DNA from: Mycoplana rhizolycopersici
GTDB taxonomy: Bacteria > Pseudomonadota > Alphaproteobacteria > Rhizobiales > Rhizobiaceae
Reading direction: 5' to 3'
DNA length: 64,000 nt
Assembly (NCBI RefSeq): GCF_013378445.1
Contig: NZ_JABXYK010000006.1
Location: forward strand, 62,001 to 126,000
A program made the position numbers and the translations under genes. Each line of letters opens with the position of its first letter. Position 1 is the first letter of the stretch. The notes under the pieces were generated by a model that saw only the letters and a program-made list of their open reading frames with translations, made no database searches and was not told the DNA's origin. Positions 42,839 to 53,723 of this stretch are shown piece by piece.

Positions 42839-44926
42839 TCAGATGTCGAGATTTTCGGCGAAGGCGGCCCGTTCCTGGATGAAGCGAAAGCGCGCGTCGG
42901 CCTTGGTGCCCATCAGATTGTCCACCGCTTCGCGCGTGCCTTCGAAATCGACGTCGTCCACCTCAACCTTCAGCAGCGTGCGCTTTTTGGGATCCATGGT
43001 CGTTTCTTTCAGCTGCGATGGCAGCATCTCGCCGAGGCCCTTGAAACGGCCGAGCTCGACCTTGCCGCGGCCGGAGAATTCCGTGCGCATCAGCTGTTCG
43101 CGATGGGCGTCGTCGCGGGCATAGGCGACCTTCGCCCCCTGGCTGAGCCGGTAGAGCGGGGGAACGGCCAGGTAGAGATGGCCGCCGCGGATCAGCTCCG
43201 GCATCTCCTGGTAGAAGAAGGTGATCAGCAGCGAGGCGATGTGCGCGCCGTCGACGTCGGCATCGGTCATGACGATGACGCGCTCGTAGCGCAGGTCTTC
43301 CTCGCGGTACTTCGACCGCGTACCGCAGCCGAGCGCCTGGATCAGGTCGGCGAGCTGCTGGTTGGCACCTAGTTTTTCGCGGCCTGCACTGGCGACGTTG
43401 AGGATCTTGCCGCGCAGGGGAAGGATCGCCTGGTTGGAGCGGTTGCGGGCCTGCTTGGCGGAGCCGCCGGCCGAATCGCCCTCGACGATGAAGAGCTCGG
43501 CGCCGTCCGCCGAGTTCTGCGAGCAGTCGGCAAGCTTCCCGGGGAGGCGCAGTTTGCGCACCGCCGTCTTGCGGTTGACTTCTTTTTCCTTGCGCCGGCG
43601 CACGCGCTCCTCGGCGCGCTCGATGACCCATTCCAAAAGCTTGGCGGCCTCGGCGGGGTTGTCGGCGAGGTAGTGGTCGAAGGGGTCGCGCAGCGCGTTT
43701 TCGACGATGCGCTGAGCCTCGACGGTCGCGAGCTTGTCCTTCGTCTGTCCGACGAATTCCGGCTCGCGGATGAAGACGGACAGCATTCCGACGGCGGAGA
43801 TCATCACGTCGTCGGTCGTCACAATCGCCGCGCGCTTGTTCTGCGTCAGTTCGGCATAATTCTTCAGGCCCTTGGTGAGCGCGATGCGCAGGCCCGCCTC
43901 GTGCGTGCCGCCGTCCGCAGTCGGAATCGTGTTGCAGTAGGAATGGATCATGCTGTCGCCGCCGTACCAGGTGACGGCCCATTCCAGCGCGCCGTGGCCG
44001 CCGGATTTCTCCGTCTTGCCGGCGAAGATTTCGCGGGTGACGGTGTATTCCTTGCCAAGCGTGGCCTGCAGATAGTCCTTCAGGCCGCCGGGGAAATGGA
44101 AAACGGCCTTATCCGGCGTTTCGGATCCTTCCTGCAGAAGGGCCGGATCGCAGCTCCAGCGGATCTCGACGCCGCCGAACAGATAGGCCTTCGATCGTGC
44201 CATGCGGAAGACACGGGCCGGGTCGAAACGGGCGTGCGCGCCGAAGATCTCCGGGTCGGGATGGAAGCGCACCTTCGTGCCGCGGCGGTTCTGGACGTCG
44301 CCGACTTCTTCCAGCGGACCCTGCGGGACGCCGCGGGAGAAGCGCTGGCGATAGAGCTTGCGGTTGCGGGCGACCTCGACTTCCAGATGGTCGGAGAGGG
44401 CGTTGACGACGGAGACGCCGACGCCATGCAGCCCCCCCGAGGTCTCATAGGCCTTGCCGTCGAACTTGCCGCCGGCATGCAACACCGTGAGGATCACTTC
44501 CAGCGTCGACTTGCCTGGCATCTGCGGGTGGTTTTCGACAGGGATGCCGCGGCCGTTGTCCGACACGGTCAGGAAGCCTTCGGCGTCGAGCGAGACCTCG
44601 ATGAAGTTGGCGTGTCCGGCGACTGCCTCGTCCATCGAGTTGTCGATCACCTCGGCGAAAAGGTGGTGCAGTGCCTTTTCGTCCGTGCCGCCGATATACA
44701 TGCCCGGGCGCATGCGCACCGGTTCCAGTCCCTCGAGCACGCGGATCGCCGAGGCGTCATACCCGCTGCCGTCGCTTGCCGGGGTCGCCGGACGAGCGGT
44801 TGCGGAAGGCGCTGCTGCTGGAGGGGCCGCAGCGGCGGGCGCAGCCGGAGCCGGCCGCGGTTCTGCAACGGGGGCAGGCTTCTGCGTGTTGTCGATATTG
44901 GCGAAGAGATCGTTGTTGTCGTCCAT
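42839..44926 (-). CDS. parE: DNA topoisomerase IV subunit B
   Basis: 695-residue ATPase subunit of the type II topoisomerase that decatenates daughter chromosomes; the partner ParC is not in this window. The GHKL ATPase domain (about 50–270) has DNGRGIPV and the GGLHGVGVSVVNA loop. The TOPRIM domain has EGDSAGG and DADVDGAHI. A low-complexity Pro/Ala segment (about 15–48) extends the N-terminus, common in alphaproteobacteria. ParE rather than GyrB is indicated by the length and the QTKDKL element without a GyrB insertion. Confidence 0.93.
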   Translation of the reverse strand: MDDNNDLFANIDNTQKPAPVAEPRPAPAAPAAAAPPAAAPSATARPATPASDGSGYDASAIRVLEGLEPVRMRPGMYIGGTDEKALHHLFAEVIDNSMDEAVAGHANFIEVSLDAEGFLTVSDNGRGIPVENHPQMPGKSTLEVILTVLHAGGKFDGKAYETSGGLHGVGVSVVNALSDHLEVEVARNRKLYRQRFSRGVPQGPLEEVGDVQNRRGTKVRFHPDPEIFGAHARFDPARVFRMARSKAYLFGGVEIRWSCDPALLQEGSETPDKAVFHFPGGLKDYLQATLGKEYTVTREIFAGKTEKSGGHGALEWAVTWYGGDSMIHSYCNTIPTADGGTHEAGLRIALTKGLKNYAELTQNKRAAIVTTDDVMISAVGMLSVFIREPEFVGQTKDKLATVEAQRIVENALRDPFDHYLADNPAEAAKLLEWVIERAEERVRRRKEKEVNRKTAVRKLRLPGKLADCSQNSADGAELFIVEGDSAGGSAKQARNRSNQAILPLRGKILNVASAGREKLGANQQLADLIQALGCGTRSKYREEDLRYERVIVMTDADVDGAHIASLLITFFYQEMPELIRGGHLYLAVPPLYRLSQGAKVAYARDDAHREQLMRTEFSGRGKVELGRFKGLGEMLPSQLKETTMDPKKRTLLKVEVDDVDFEGTREAVDNLMGTKADARFRFIQERAAFAENLDI

Positions 44927-45156
44927 CGGGCTGTTCAGACTTCGTAGCTTGCGGCCGCGGGGAGGTGGCCGTGACGGCTTGGAATTTCAAGGTTTCGCAC
45001 CGGACCGGCGAATCAGCGGCAGTTTGCCAGATTTCGCCCGGTTTCGCGATTCGTTCTCATTCGAGGTCGGTCTCACCCGGTGAAAATGTCTGCTGCGAGG
45101 ATTGCGTCGCCAGACCCGGAATGGCAAGACTTGCCGCCCGAAGGGAGCCCGACTTG

Positions 45157-46065
45157 ATGCCGCAGTCCACAATTCATTGCCGGAATACGCGTCTTTTGCG
45201 CGGCGCCCGGCTTGTTCTGGCCGCAATCGTCGTCTCCGCGCTGCCTGCCGTGCCTGCCGCTGCCGCGTCGTTGGCGCCCTGGAAGGACGAGCTCTTCGCC
45301 TATCCGGCGGTGATCGAAAGCAGCGATGGCGGTGCCATGCGCGTCGTCGACTACCAGGAAATGCGGGATATCAATGGTCGCGACCAGGTGCCGGAACGCC
45401 GAGCCAAGGCGGCATACGTATCCACCGCGGTCAAGCGCGACCTGGAAAACCTGACGATTTCTACCCCGCGTGGCTCCGTGGATGTGGCCGCCACCGGAAA
45501 GCAGCAGGGCGCGAACTTCACCGTCATCTTCATCCACGGTCGCGGCGGCGACCGAAGGCTCGGCAACAACGACTGGAGCTTCGGCGGCAATTTCAACCGC
45601 CTCAAGAACCTCGCGGTGCACAATGGGGGGGTCTACTATTCGGCAAGCGTGAAGAGCTTCGACGACAAGGGGGCGGCGCCGATCGCCGGGCTGATCGAGG
45701 AAGCGCGGCGGAATTCGCCAGGTGCCCCGGTAGTTCTCTCCTGCGCCTCGATGGGCAGCTTCATCTGCTGGCAGATCGCCCGCGATCCTGAAGCGGTCAG
45801 GAACCTTGCCGGGATGATCTTGATGGGCGGTGCCCCCGATCCGAACTATATCGAAAGCGCCGCCTACAAGGCAAAGATGCCGATCTATTTCACGCATGGA
45901 GAGAGCGACAAGGTCTATAAGGCGCAGGACCAGGTCGCGCAGTTTCGCAAGCTTCTCAAGGCCGGCGTGCCGACGCAGTTCGTGCTCTTCCGCACCGGTT
46001 CGCACGGGACGCCGGTCAGGATGACGGACTGGCGCGAGACGCTGAACTGGATTTTTGCGCATTGA
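45157..46065 (+). CDS. Secreted alpha/beta hydrolase
   Basis: 302 residues with a signal peptide (about 1–38, ending near PAAAA). The alpha/beta-hydrolase core has an oxyanion loop HGRGGDRR, nucleophile elbow SCASMGS (Ser in ASMGS), the acid in GESDKVY and the histidine in GSHGTP. The product is probably periplasmic; substrate unknown. ATG 45157 is chosen because GGGAG lies nine bases upstream and the signal peptide then begins correctly. It is divergent from parE. Confidence 0.85.
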   Translation: MPQSTIHCRNTRLLRGARLVLAAIVVSALPAVPAAAASLAPWKDELFAYPAVIESSDGGAMRVVDYQEMRDINGRDQVPERRAKAAYVSTAVKRDLENLTISTPRGSVDVAATGKQQGANFTVIFIHGRGGDRRLGNNDWSFGGNFNRLKNLAVHNGGVYYSASVKSFDDKGAAPIAGLIEEARRNSPGAPVVLSCASMGSFICWQIARDPEAVRNLAGMILMGGAPDPNYIESAAYKAKMPIYFTHGESDKVYKAQDQVAQFRKLLKAGVPTQFVLFRTGSHGTPVRMTDWRETLNWIFAH

Positions 46066-46181
46066 GTGAAATGCATTGAATGAACTGAGCGTGCAGGTGT
46101 CGGCTGCGGCGTTTTGCCCTTACAATGACCGCGTCCGTTTGCTAGGGCGCAGGGAACCAAACGTAACCTTGAGGAGGCAAG

Positions 46182-46952
46182 ATGACCCCGGATGTGACCC
46201 CGCTCGTGGCCGGAAACTGGAAGATGAACGGCACGCGCGCTTCGTTGAACGAGATCAAGGCGATGGCGGAGGGCGTGAAGGGAGCGCTTTCGGAGAAGGT
46301 CGAGGCCCTGATCTGCCCGCCGGTGACGCTGCTCTACGTCTCGACGGCGCTCTGCGACGACAGCCCGCTCCTGATTGGTGCGCAAGACTGCCACGAAAAA
46401 GTGTCCGGGGCGCATACGGGTGATGTGTCTGCGGAGATGATCGCGGATTGCTTCGGCACCCACGTCATCGTCGGTCACTCGGAGCGGCGGACCGACCATG
46501 GTGAGACCGATGCGCTGGTGCGTGCCAAGGCGGAAGCCGCACACGCCGCTGAACTGGTCGCGATCGTCTGCATCGGCGAGACGGAGGCGGAGCGTAAGGC
46601 AGGCAGAACGCTCGACGTTCTGAAGACGCAGCTTGCGGGCTCTGTCCCGGATGGAGCGCTCGCGGAAAATACCGTCATCGCCTACGAGCCCGTCTGGGCG
46701 ATCGGCACCGGTTTGACGCCGACCACGGCCGATGTCGCAGACGCCCATGCCTTCATGCGCGAGGAGCTGAAGGCGCGGTTCGGCGGGGAGGGCGCGAAGA
46801 TGCGCATTCTCTACGGCGGCTCGGTCAAGCCCGGCAATGCAAAGGAGTTGATGGCAGTCGCCAACGTCGACGGCGCGCTGGTCGGAGGAGCGAGCTTGAA
46901 ATCCGACGACTTCCTTGCCATCTACGGCGCATACGAGGAACTGGTGCCCTGA
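46182..46952 (+). CDS. tpiA: Triosephosphate isomerase
   Basis: 256-residue glycolytic TIM-barrel enzyme interconverting dihydroxyacetone phosphate and glyceraldehyde-3-phosphate. Active-site residues are all present: Lys14 (NWKMN), the His in VGHSERR and the Glu in [11 protein letters not shown], with the phosphate-binding YGGSVKPGN near the C-terminus. GAGG lies before ATG 46182. Followed by secG on the same strand; the association is common in this group. Confidence 0.97.
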   Translation: MTPDVTPLVAGNWKMNGTRASLNEIKAMAEGVKGALSEKVEALICPPVTLLYVSTALCDDSPLLIGAQDCHEKVSGAHTGDVSAEMIADCFGTHVIVGHSERRTDHGETDALVRAKAEAAHAAELVAIVCIGETEAERKAGRTLDVLKTQLAGSVPDGALAENTVIAYEPVWAIGTGLTPTTADVADAHAFMREELKARFGGEGAKMRILYGGSVKPGNAKELMAVANVDGALVGGASLKSDDFLAIYGAYEELVP

Positions 46953-47047
46953 AGCCGGCTTTTGCCGGGTAGGGCTTGGAATGGCGGGCGGCTTGGTATA
47001 TTGAGCCGCCAATCTCTTTCTTTGTGCCTTCGGGCAGGGTTCAAAAT

Positions 47048-47521
47048 ATGCAGACCGTTTTGCTTGTCATTTATCTCATGGTCGTCGTGGCGCTGATCGG
47101 CATCGTGCTGATCCAGCGGTCGGAAGGCGGCGGTCTCGGCATCGGCGGTGGCTCCGGCTTCATGTCGGCCCGGGGCGCTGCGAACGCACTGACGCGCACC
47201 ACCGCCATCCTCGCCACGCTGTTCTTCGTTCTGGCGCTCGGCATGGGTATCCTGTCGCGCTACGAATCCAAGCCGACGGATATCCTTGACCGGATCCCCG
47301 GCACTACGGGCGACGGCAACGGCGTTCTCAATTCGCTCGGAGGCGAGGCGACGCCACCGGCGGCCCCGCAGGTTCCGGCTCAGGAAAGCAATGGCGTTCC
47401 GACCGACGGCGGCACGGCGCCTGCGACCAACACCGCTCCGGCGACCGGGGCAGCCCCGCAAGGCGGCACTGCCGCTCCCGCGGCGCCTGCTCCGAGCACG
47501 GACGTTCCGACCGGGCAGTAA
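47048..47521 (+). CDS. secG: Preprotein translocase subunit SecG
   Basis: 157-residue auxiliary subunit of the SecYEG channel with two transmembrane helices (about 2–22 and 54–75) joined by the conserved glycine-rich loop (GGGLGIGGGSGFMSARG). The C-terminal 80 residues are a Pro/Ala/Thr-rich tail, longer than in enteric SecG but usual in Rhizobiales. Start ATG 47048; the frame open upstream is not plausible. Terminated by a hairpin. Confidence 0.95.
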   Translation: MQTVLLVIYLMVVVALIGIVLIQRSEGGGLGIGGGSGFMSARGAANALTRTTAILATLFFVLALGMGILSRYESKPTDILDRIPGTTGDGNGVLNSLGGEATPPAAPQVPAQESNGVPTDGGTAPATNTAPATGAAPQGGTAAPAAPAPSTDVPTGQ

Positions 47522-47542
47522 GCGGACGAAATGACGTGAACC

Positions 47543-47577
47543 GGCCGGCAGGCGATAAGCCCGCCGGCCTTCTTCTT
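47543..47577 (+). terminator. Terminator after secG
   Basis: GGCCGGC (47543–47549) pairs with GCCGGCC (47563–47569), with inner pairs extending the stem, followed by TTCTTCTT. Confidence 0.75.
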
Positions 47578-47583
47578 GTGTAG

Positions 47584-49299
<1,716 letters not shown>

Positions 49300-49323
49300 G
49301 ACAGGTTGCCATCACACGTTTGA

Positions 49324-49350
49324 GGCCCGGCATCACTGCCGGGCCTTTCT
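49324..49350 (+). terminator. Terminator after pyrG
   Basis: GGCCCGGC (49324–49331) pairs with GCCGGGCC (49338–49345) around a six-base loop, followed by TTTCT. Located 25 bp after the pyrG stop. Confidence 0.85.
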
Positions 49351-49440
49351 GCATCCAGGTAGCAATTTGCGCCGAGTCTCGTGGAGACCGAGGTCGAAGG
49401 GCGTTTGCGACGGCTGCGCTCGCCGTGCAGGAAAGGTGCC

Positions 49441-50085
49441 TCAGTGCTTGCCCTTGAGGTGGCGCACGAGATTGCGTCCACGGCGCATGGCCGTCAGTGC
49501 GGCCCCGATCGCGACGATCCAGAGAGCGCTCTCCATGACCGTCAAGTGCCGCTCCCACACAGTTGTAGCTGCCGCGAGGACGGCTGCGGCGGTCATCACG
49601 GCCATCCGGTGCTGCTTGGCCATCGGCCCGGAGAAGTCACCGGGCGCTCCGGTGGCACGGCCGAGCTCGCGCACATAGGCCGTCAGCACGGCGAAGGCTG
49701 CGGCCGCCCAGCCGAGTGCGGGCATGCCGATACCGTATCCGGCGCCGGCAAGGATGAGGATATCCGCGACGCGGTCGGGAAATTCGTTCCAGAACGGGCC
49801 ATCGGCTTGCCCCTTGCCGCCCTCGACGGCAACCATTCCATCGAAGAGATTGCAGAGCAGGCGCAACTGGCAGCACAGGGCGGCGGCGATCAGGAGGAGC
49901 GCTGCGACACTCCCCTCCTGCCGGCCGCCCAGCCAGAAGCACAGGGCGGCGAGCGCTGCTGCCGCCATGCTCGCCTGCGAGATCTGGTTCGGCGTGATCG
50001 ACCGCTTCGCCAGCCATTGCGCCGTGAAACGTGCCCAGTGGGTATCGCGGCTGGAAAGGGGGCGGCGGTCTCCGCTCTCTGTCAT
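49441..50085 (-). CDS. CDP-alcohol phosphatidyltransferase family protein, variant motif
   Basis: 214-residue membrane enzyme with about five to six helices. The family motif DG-x2-A-R-x8-G-x3-D-x3-D is recognisable but altered: D82-G83-x2-A86, then Val87 instead of Arg, G96, Asn100 instead of Asp, and D104, followed by RVAD. This matches a known variant subgroup rather than PgsA or PssA. It presumably transfers phosphatidyl (or a related CDP-linked group) to an alcohol, but product and activity are unclear. It is last in a four-gene operon, its ATG overlapping the preceding stop (ATGA). Confidence 0.85.
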   Translation of the reverse strand: MTESGDRRPLSSRDTHWARFTAQWLAKRSITPNQISQASMAAAALAALCFWLGGRQEGSVAALLLIAAALCCQLRLLCNLFDGMVAVEGGKGQADGPFWNEFPDRVADILILAGAGYGIGMPALGWAAAAFAVLTAYVRELGRATGAPGDFSGPMAKQHRMAVMTAAAVLAAATTVWERHLTVMESALWIVAIGAALTAMRRGRNLVRHLKGKH

Positions 50086-50477
50086 GGCGATCTCTGTTCC
50101 TTCCTATGAAGCGAATAGTTGTATGCGGCGGCATAGCTGGCCGACACCAGCAGCGGAACGGCGATGGTGCGCAGGATTTCCGGCGTGCCGGCGATGCGAT
50201 GGATCGATGCCAGCGCCGTCGCCGACACCGCGATCACGAACGCCGGCGGCAGCCAGAGCCTTCCTGTGCCGGCAAAGATCCGGGCCAGCCTCTCGATCGC
50301 CTTTTTCAGAAAAAGTGTGATCGCAGCAGATATCGCGCCCTGCACCGCACCGGCGAGCAGGATCTGCGCCGGCGCGTGGTTGCGGTTGGCAAAGATCGCC
50401 CAGCTTCCCATGGCAACAAAGGCCACGGCCATGTGGACGGCGCTGCTTTGCGCAAGCGGGCGCATATTGCTGCTCAT
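50082..50477 (-). CDS. Small four-helix membrane protein of the lipid operon
   Basis: 131 residues with four hydrophobic segments (about 17–34, 43–60, 78–98 and 108–122) and basic loops (FLKKAIERLAR). No family of known function recognised. ATG 50477 overlaps the cdsA-like stop as ATGA, and its own stop overlaps the next ATG in the same way, so it is translationally coupled on both sides. The strong coupling argues for a stoichiometric role with the lipid enzymes, for example a membrane partner or transporter, but this is inference. Confidence 0.75.
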   Translation of the reverse strand: MSSNMRPLAQSSAVHMAVAFVAMGSWAIFANRNHAPAQILLAGAVQGAISAAITLFLKKAIERLARIFAGTGRLWLPPAFVIAVSATALASIHRIAGTPEILRTIAVPLLVSASYAAAYNYSLHRKEQRSP

Positions 50478-51424
50478 GTCAGCGACCACCCGTAGCGGAC
50501 GATGTGGAAGAAGATCGGAGCGGAGAAGATCACCGAATCGAGCCGGTCGATCAGGCCGCCGTGTCCCTCGACGATATGTCCCCAGTCCTTCACGCCGCGG
50601 TCTCGCTTGATGGCCGACATGACCAGCCCGCCAAAAAAGCCCATCAGCGTGATGACAAGCGCCATCAGGCCTGCCTGCAGCGGCGAAAACGGCGTGATCC
50701 ACCACAGCGCGGCGCCGATCAGTGTTGCGCTGGCAACGCCGCCGACAAAGCCTTCGACGGTCTTGGAGGGCGACAGTTTCGGGGCGATCTTATGCCGGCC
50801 GAAGATCTTGCCCCAGACGTACTGGAGCACGTCGCTCATCTGGACGACGATCACCAGGAAGGCGATCAGCAGTACGTTGCGCCCCTCGTAGCCGGGAATC
50901 TGCAGCGTCAGCAGCGCTGGCACGTGGGATACGCAGAACACGCAGATCATCAGCGCCCATTGCACCTCCGCAACGCGGTCGAGGAAGCGCTCGGTATCGC
51001 CCCGCAGCACGGCGACGATCGGCATCAGCAGGAACGCATAGACCGGTATGAAGATGGCGTAGAGCCCGTACCAGTCGGTGGCGACCAGATAATACTGGAT
51101 CGGCAGGACGACGAAGAAGGCGGCAGCAAGCGCCCAATGGTCGGCGCGGCGGGTGCGGGTCAGGGTAACGAACTCGCGAAGTGCCGCAAACGAGCAGAAA
51201 GCGAACAGTGCGATGACACCCGCACGGCCCGCGATAAAGGCGATGCCCAGCAGCGCGACCATCACCCACCAGGCGAATATGCGTGCGTTCAGGTTTTCGA
51301 TCCCGGCGTTCGTGCGATCGGGAGACAGCCGGCGCTGCAGTACCTGGCCGATGACGGTTGCAATCACCAGGAAGACGACGATGCCGATTACCAGGGCGAG
51401 GAGTTGGGAGCGCGGGTCGTTCAT
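50474..51424 (-). CDS. Phosphatidate cytidylyltransferase (CdsA-like)
   Basis: 316-residue polytopic enzyme predicted to make CDP-diacylglycerol from phosphatidate and CTP. The CDP-DAG synthase signature near the C-terminus is intact (SAIKRDRGVKDWGHIVEGHG then GLIDRLDS), including the acidic residues that bind metal. About eight hydrophobic segments precede it. It starts at ATG 51424, overlapping the PlsC-like stop as ATGA. The housekeeping cdsA of rhizobia usually lies by uppS/frr/dxr, so this is probably a second paralogue. Confidence 0.88.
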   Translation of the reverse strand: MNDPRSQLLALVIGIVVFLVIATVIGQVLQRRLSPDRTNAGIENLNARIFAWWVMVALLGIAFIAGRAGVIALFAFCSFAALREFVTLTRTRRADHWALAAAFFVVLPIQYYLVATDWYGLYAIFIPVYAFLLMPIVAVLRGDTERFLDRVAEVQWALMICVFCVSHVPALLTLQIPGYEGRNVLLIAFLVIVVQMSDVLQYVWGKIFGRHKIAPKLSPSKTVEGFVGGVASATLIGAALWWITPFSPLQAGLMALVITLMGFFGGLVMSAIKRDRGVKDWGHIVEGHGGLIDRLDSVIFSAPIFFHIVRYGWSLT

Positions 51425-52116
51425 GGAATCTCGCCTGCATGCGGGGAAAGCGAAAGAAGTGCTGAGCGCGCGCGATCGAGGAAGGGTTCCTTCGTTTCGC
51501 CGTCCCGTAGTCGTAGCGGCCGCCCGAAGCTCACCGTGCAGATGAGGGGAACCGGCACGAACTCCCCCTTGGGCATCACACGATTGAGATTGCTGATCCA
51601 GACCGGCACGAATTCGATATCGGGGCGGGACCGCGCCAGATGGTAGATGCCGCTCTTGAAGGGAAGCAGCGGATCGTCCCCCTGATTGCGGGTGCCTTCG
51701 GGAAAGAGGATCAGCGAGGCGCCGCCATCGAGCGTTTGCGCCATGCGGTCGATCGGATCCTCGGTGCGCGTCGCGCGCTCGCGCTCGATCAGTACCGCAT
51801 TGAAAACGTCGCGGCCGATGAAACGCGTCAGCCAGGATCTGAGCCAGTATTCCGCTCCGGCGACCGGGCGCGTCATGCCGCGCAACCGGGGCGGCAGAAC
51901 GGTCCAGATCAGGATGAAATCGCCGTGGCTGCTGTGGTTGGCGAAATAGACGCACTGGCGCGTCGGCGGGCCGTCGTTCGACCAGACGGCCCGCACCGCG
52001 GTCACCGCGCGGGCGAACAGCAGGATGAGCGCGGACGCCACGGGAGCGGCCATGGCGCGAAGGAGGGCGCCCGATGTCTTTCCGCCCGGCGGCTGCGAAT
52101 TCTCGATCGTCGTCAC
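51421..52116 (-). CDS. 1-acyl-sn-glycerol-3-phosphate acyltransferase-like (PlsC family)
   Basis: 231 residues. An N-terminal membrane anchor (about 20–44) precedes the acyltransferase signatures NHSSHGD (His61, Asp66) and FPEGTR (138–143), both complete. It would acylate a lyso-lipid to phosphatidate, the substrate of the CdsA-like protein encoded next. It is first in the overlapping four-gene operon, so this gene and the next two enzymes form a logical acyltransfer, CDP activation and head-group transfer sequence. Start ATG 52116. Confidence 0.88.
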   Translation of the reverse strand: MTTIENSQPPGGKTSGALLRAMAAPVASALILLFARAVTAVRAVWSNDGPPTRQCVYFANHSSHGDFILIWTVLPPRLRGMTRPVAGAEYWLRSWLTRFIGRDVFNAVLIERERATRTEDPIDRMAQTLDGGASLILFPEGTRNQGDDPLLPFKSGIYHLARSRPDIEFVPVWISNLNRVMPKGEFVPVPLICTVSFGRPLRLRDGETKEPFLDRARSALLSLSPHAGEIP

Positions 52117-52376
52117 TGCTGCGTTACCCGCATTGTTTGCCTTGTACTTTTTGGGGGCCTGTAATTCCGGGCTGGCGTGTCCTGTCGCTTACGTTTGAAA
52201 TCGACGCCTTATTCCCTTTTGGCTGCCGGATCGCACGGCCTGTTGCCACTGGGCGCGGCAGGCTGCAGGGTTCGCTCGAATCGCTGCTGCTACGGGCACA
52301 ACATATACTTTTCCGGCAGATCGAATGCCATCTGCAGTTGGGTCGTGCGGATCGCAGTCGCCCGTATCCTCGCTAG

Positions 52377-52411
52377 TTGCCGGCGGAAAACGTCATATTC
52401 TCCGCCGGCAA
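52377..52411. repeat. 11-bp perfect inverted repeat
   Basis: TTGCCGGCGGA (52377–52387) pairs with TCCGCCGGCAA (52401–52411) around a 13-nt loop. No T run follows on either strand, so termination is doubtful. Confidence 0.6.
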
Positions 52412-52573
52412 TCCGGCTTGTTCAGCCGGCGGCGACGGCCCGGCAATAATTGCGGGAGAATGTCGCCGATCTCGTGCAAGCCCCGACAGGTGGTTGCCTG
52501 GACAGAAATGAATGTTGCGAGCACTCGACCTGCCTGTGCGGAACGCTCGATCCAAGTAAATCTTTAATTAAAT

Positions 52574-52618
52574 CAGCGCCTTTGCAACGAGGCGCCGTAG
52601 TTATTAGCAAAGGCGCTG
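52574..52618. repeat. 12-bp perfect inverted repeat
   Basis: CAGCGCCTTTGC (52574–52585) is the exact reverse complement of GCAAAGGCGCTG (52607–52618), separated by 21 bases. It could be an operator or an RNA stem. Confidence 0.6.
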
Positions 52619-52831
52619 GAAGATGATTTGTCAAAATGCAGATCGAAGTTCTTACCTTGGTTTCCGTACAATCAACAACTTTTTGGATGCGCTGCCGTAG
52701 AAATGCATCTTTACGTTACGGAAGGTTGAGCGGCAGGGTCAGCCAAACGCGTCTTCGAAACCCGCGCGCCCTTGCATTGGCGGAGCAAAAAGGGCAAAGC
52801 AGCCGCGGATGAATGAGCTCGGATCGCCAGC

Positions 52832-53722
52832 ATGACAGCGAAGCCTACGACCGCCCGCCCGATCGACCATCTCGTTCTGCCGGTCGCCGAGCTTTCGATC
52901 GCGCGCGAGCGGCTGACGCGGCTGGGCTTTACGGTGGCAGCGGATGCGCGACATCCCTTCGGAACCGAGAACTGCTGCATATTCCTGTCCGACGGCAGCT
53001 ACCTGGAACCACTCGGCATCGCCAATCGCGAGGAATGCGAGCAGGCGGCGCGTAGCGGCAACGAGTTCGTGGCGCGCGACCAGTCTTTCCGCTTCCGTCG
53101 CGGCATGGATGGATTTTCCGCGATCGCGATGGCGACGAACGACGCGCGTGACGATGACCGTCGCTATGCCGGACAAGGATTTTCGGGCGGTCAGATGCTT
53201 GAATTCTCGCGTGACATGCAACTCCCCGATGGCGGCAGCGCGACGGGCAGTTTCCACCTCGCCTTCGCCGCCGACAGGCGGGCGCCGGACTTCTTCTTCT
53301 TTTCGTCGCAGCGCGTCGTCGCGCTTCCATCCGACCGCAGCGCGCTCGAGCAGCATGCTAACGGCACGGTCGCCCTTTCGGAAGTGGTTCTGTGCGAGCA
53401 GAATCCGACGGATTTCCAGTATCTGGTACAGGTTGCAGCCGACGAACGCGCGGTGGAAGCGCATTCTTTCGGCATGAGCGTCGATACCGCGCGCGGACGG
53501 ATTTCCGTACTCAATCCTGCCGGAATGAAGGGCTTTTATGGCGTTGAACCTTCGCAAACCGATCGCGGCCTGAAAGGCGCTGCGGTCGTCTTCCGCGTGA
53601 AGGATCTGGCGCGCTGCAGAGCCCAGCTGGAAGAGAACAATATCGAATTCACGGAGCTTGGCGGACGCCTGCTCGTTGCGCCCGCTGCGGGGCAGGGCGC
53701 GCTTTTTGCGTTTGGAGAGTAA
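52832..53722 (+). CDS. VOC family protein (glyoxalase-like)
   Basis: 296 residues built from two vicinal-oxygen-chelate halves. The start [15 protein letters not shown] with its His is the first metal-ligand strand; the second half begins near residue 165 (SEVVLC). The family binds a metal and acts on diverse small substrates, but this glyoxalase_3-type subgroup has no assigned reaction. Its stop lies one base before the kdsA ATG, with the kdsA ribosome site inside its last codons. It is thus the first gene of a two-gene unit with kdsA. Confidence 0.85.
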   Translation: MTAKPTTARPIDHLVLPVAELSIARERLTRLGFTVAADARHPFGTENCCIFLSDGSYLEPLGIANREECEQAARSGNEFVARDQSFRFRRGMDGFSAIAMATNDARDDDRRYAGQGFSGGQMLEFSRDMQLPDGGSATGSFHLAFAADRRAPDFFFFSSQRVVALPSDRSALEQHANGTVALSEVVLCEQNPTDFQYLVQVAADERAVEAHSFGMSVDTARGRISVLNPAGMKGFYGVEPSQTDRGLKGAAVVFRVKDLARCRAQLEENNIEFTELGGRLLVAPAAGQGALFAFGE

Positions 53723-53723
53723 G

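Larger units (their letters stand above)
52117..52831. other. Long divergent intergenic region with two inverted repeats
   Basis: About 715 bp without a supported gene, unusually long for this window. It lies between the divergent lipid operon and the VOC–kdsA operon. It contains inverted repeats at 52377–52411 and 52574–52618 and an AT-rich patch (52555–52575). It may hold long leaders, a small RNA, or a decayed gene; short open frames lack ribosome sites. Confidence 0.5.
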
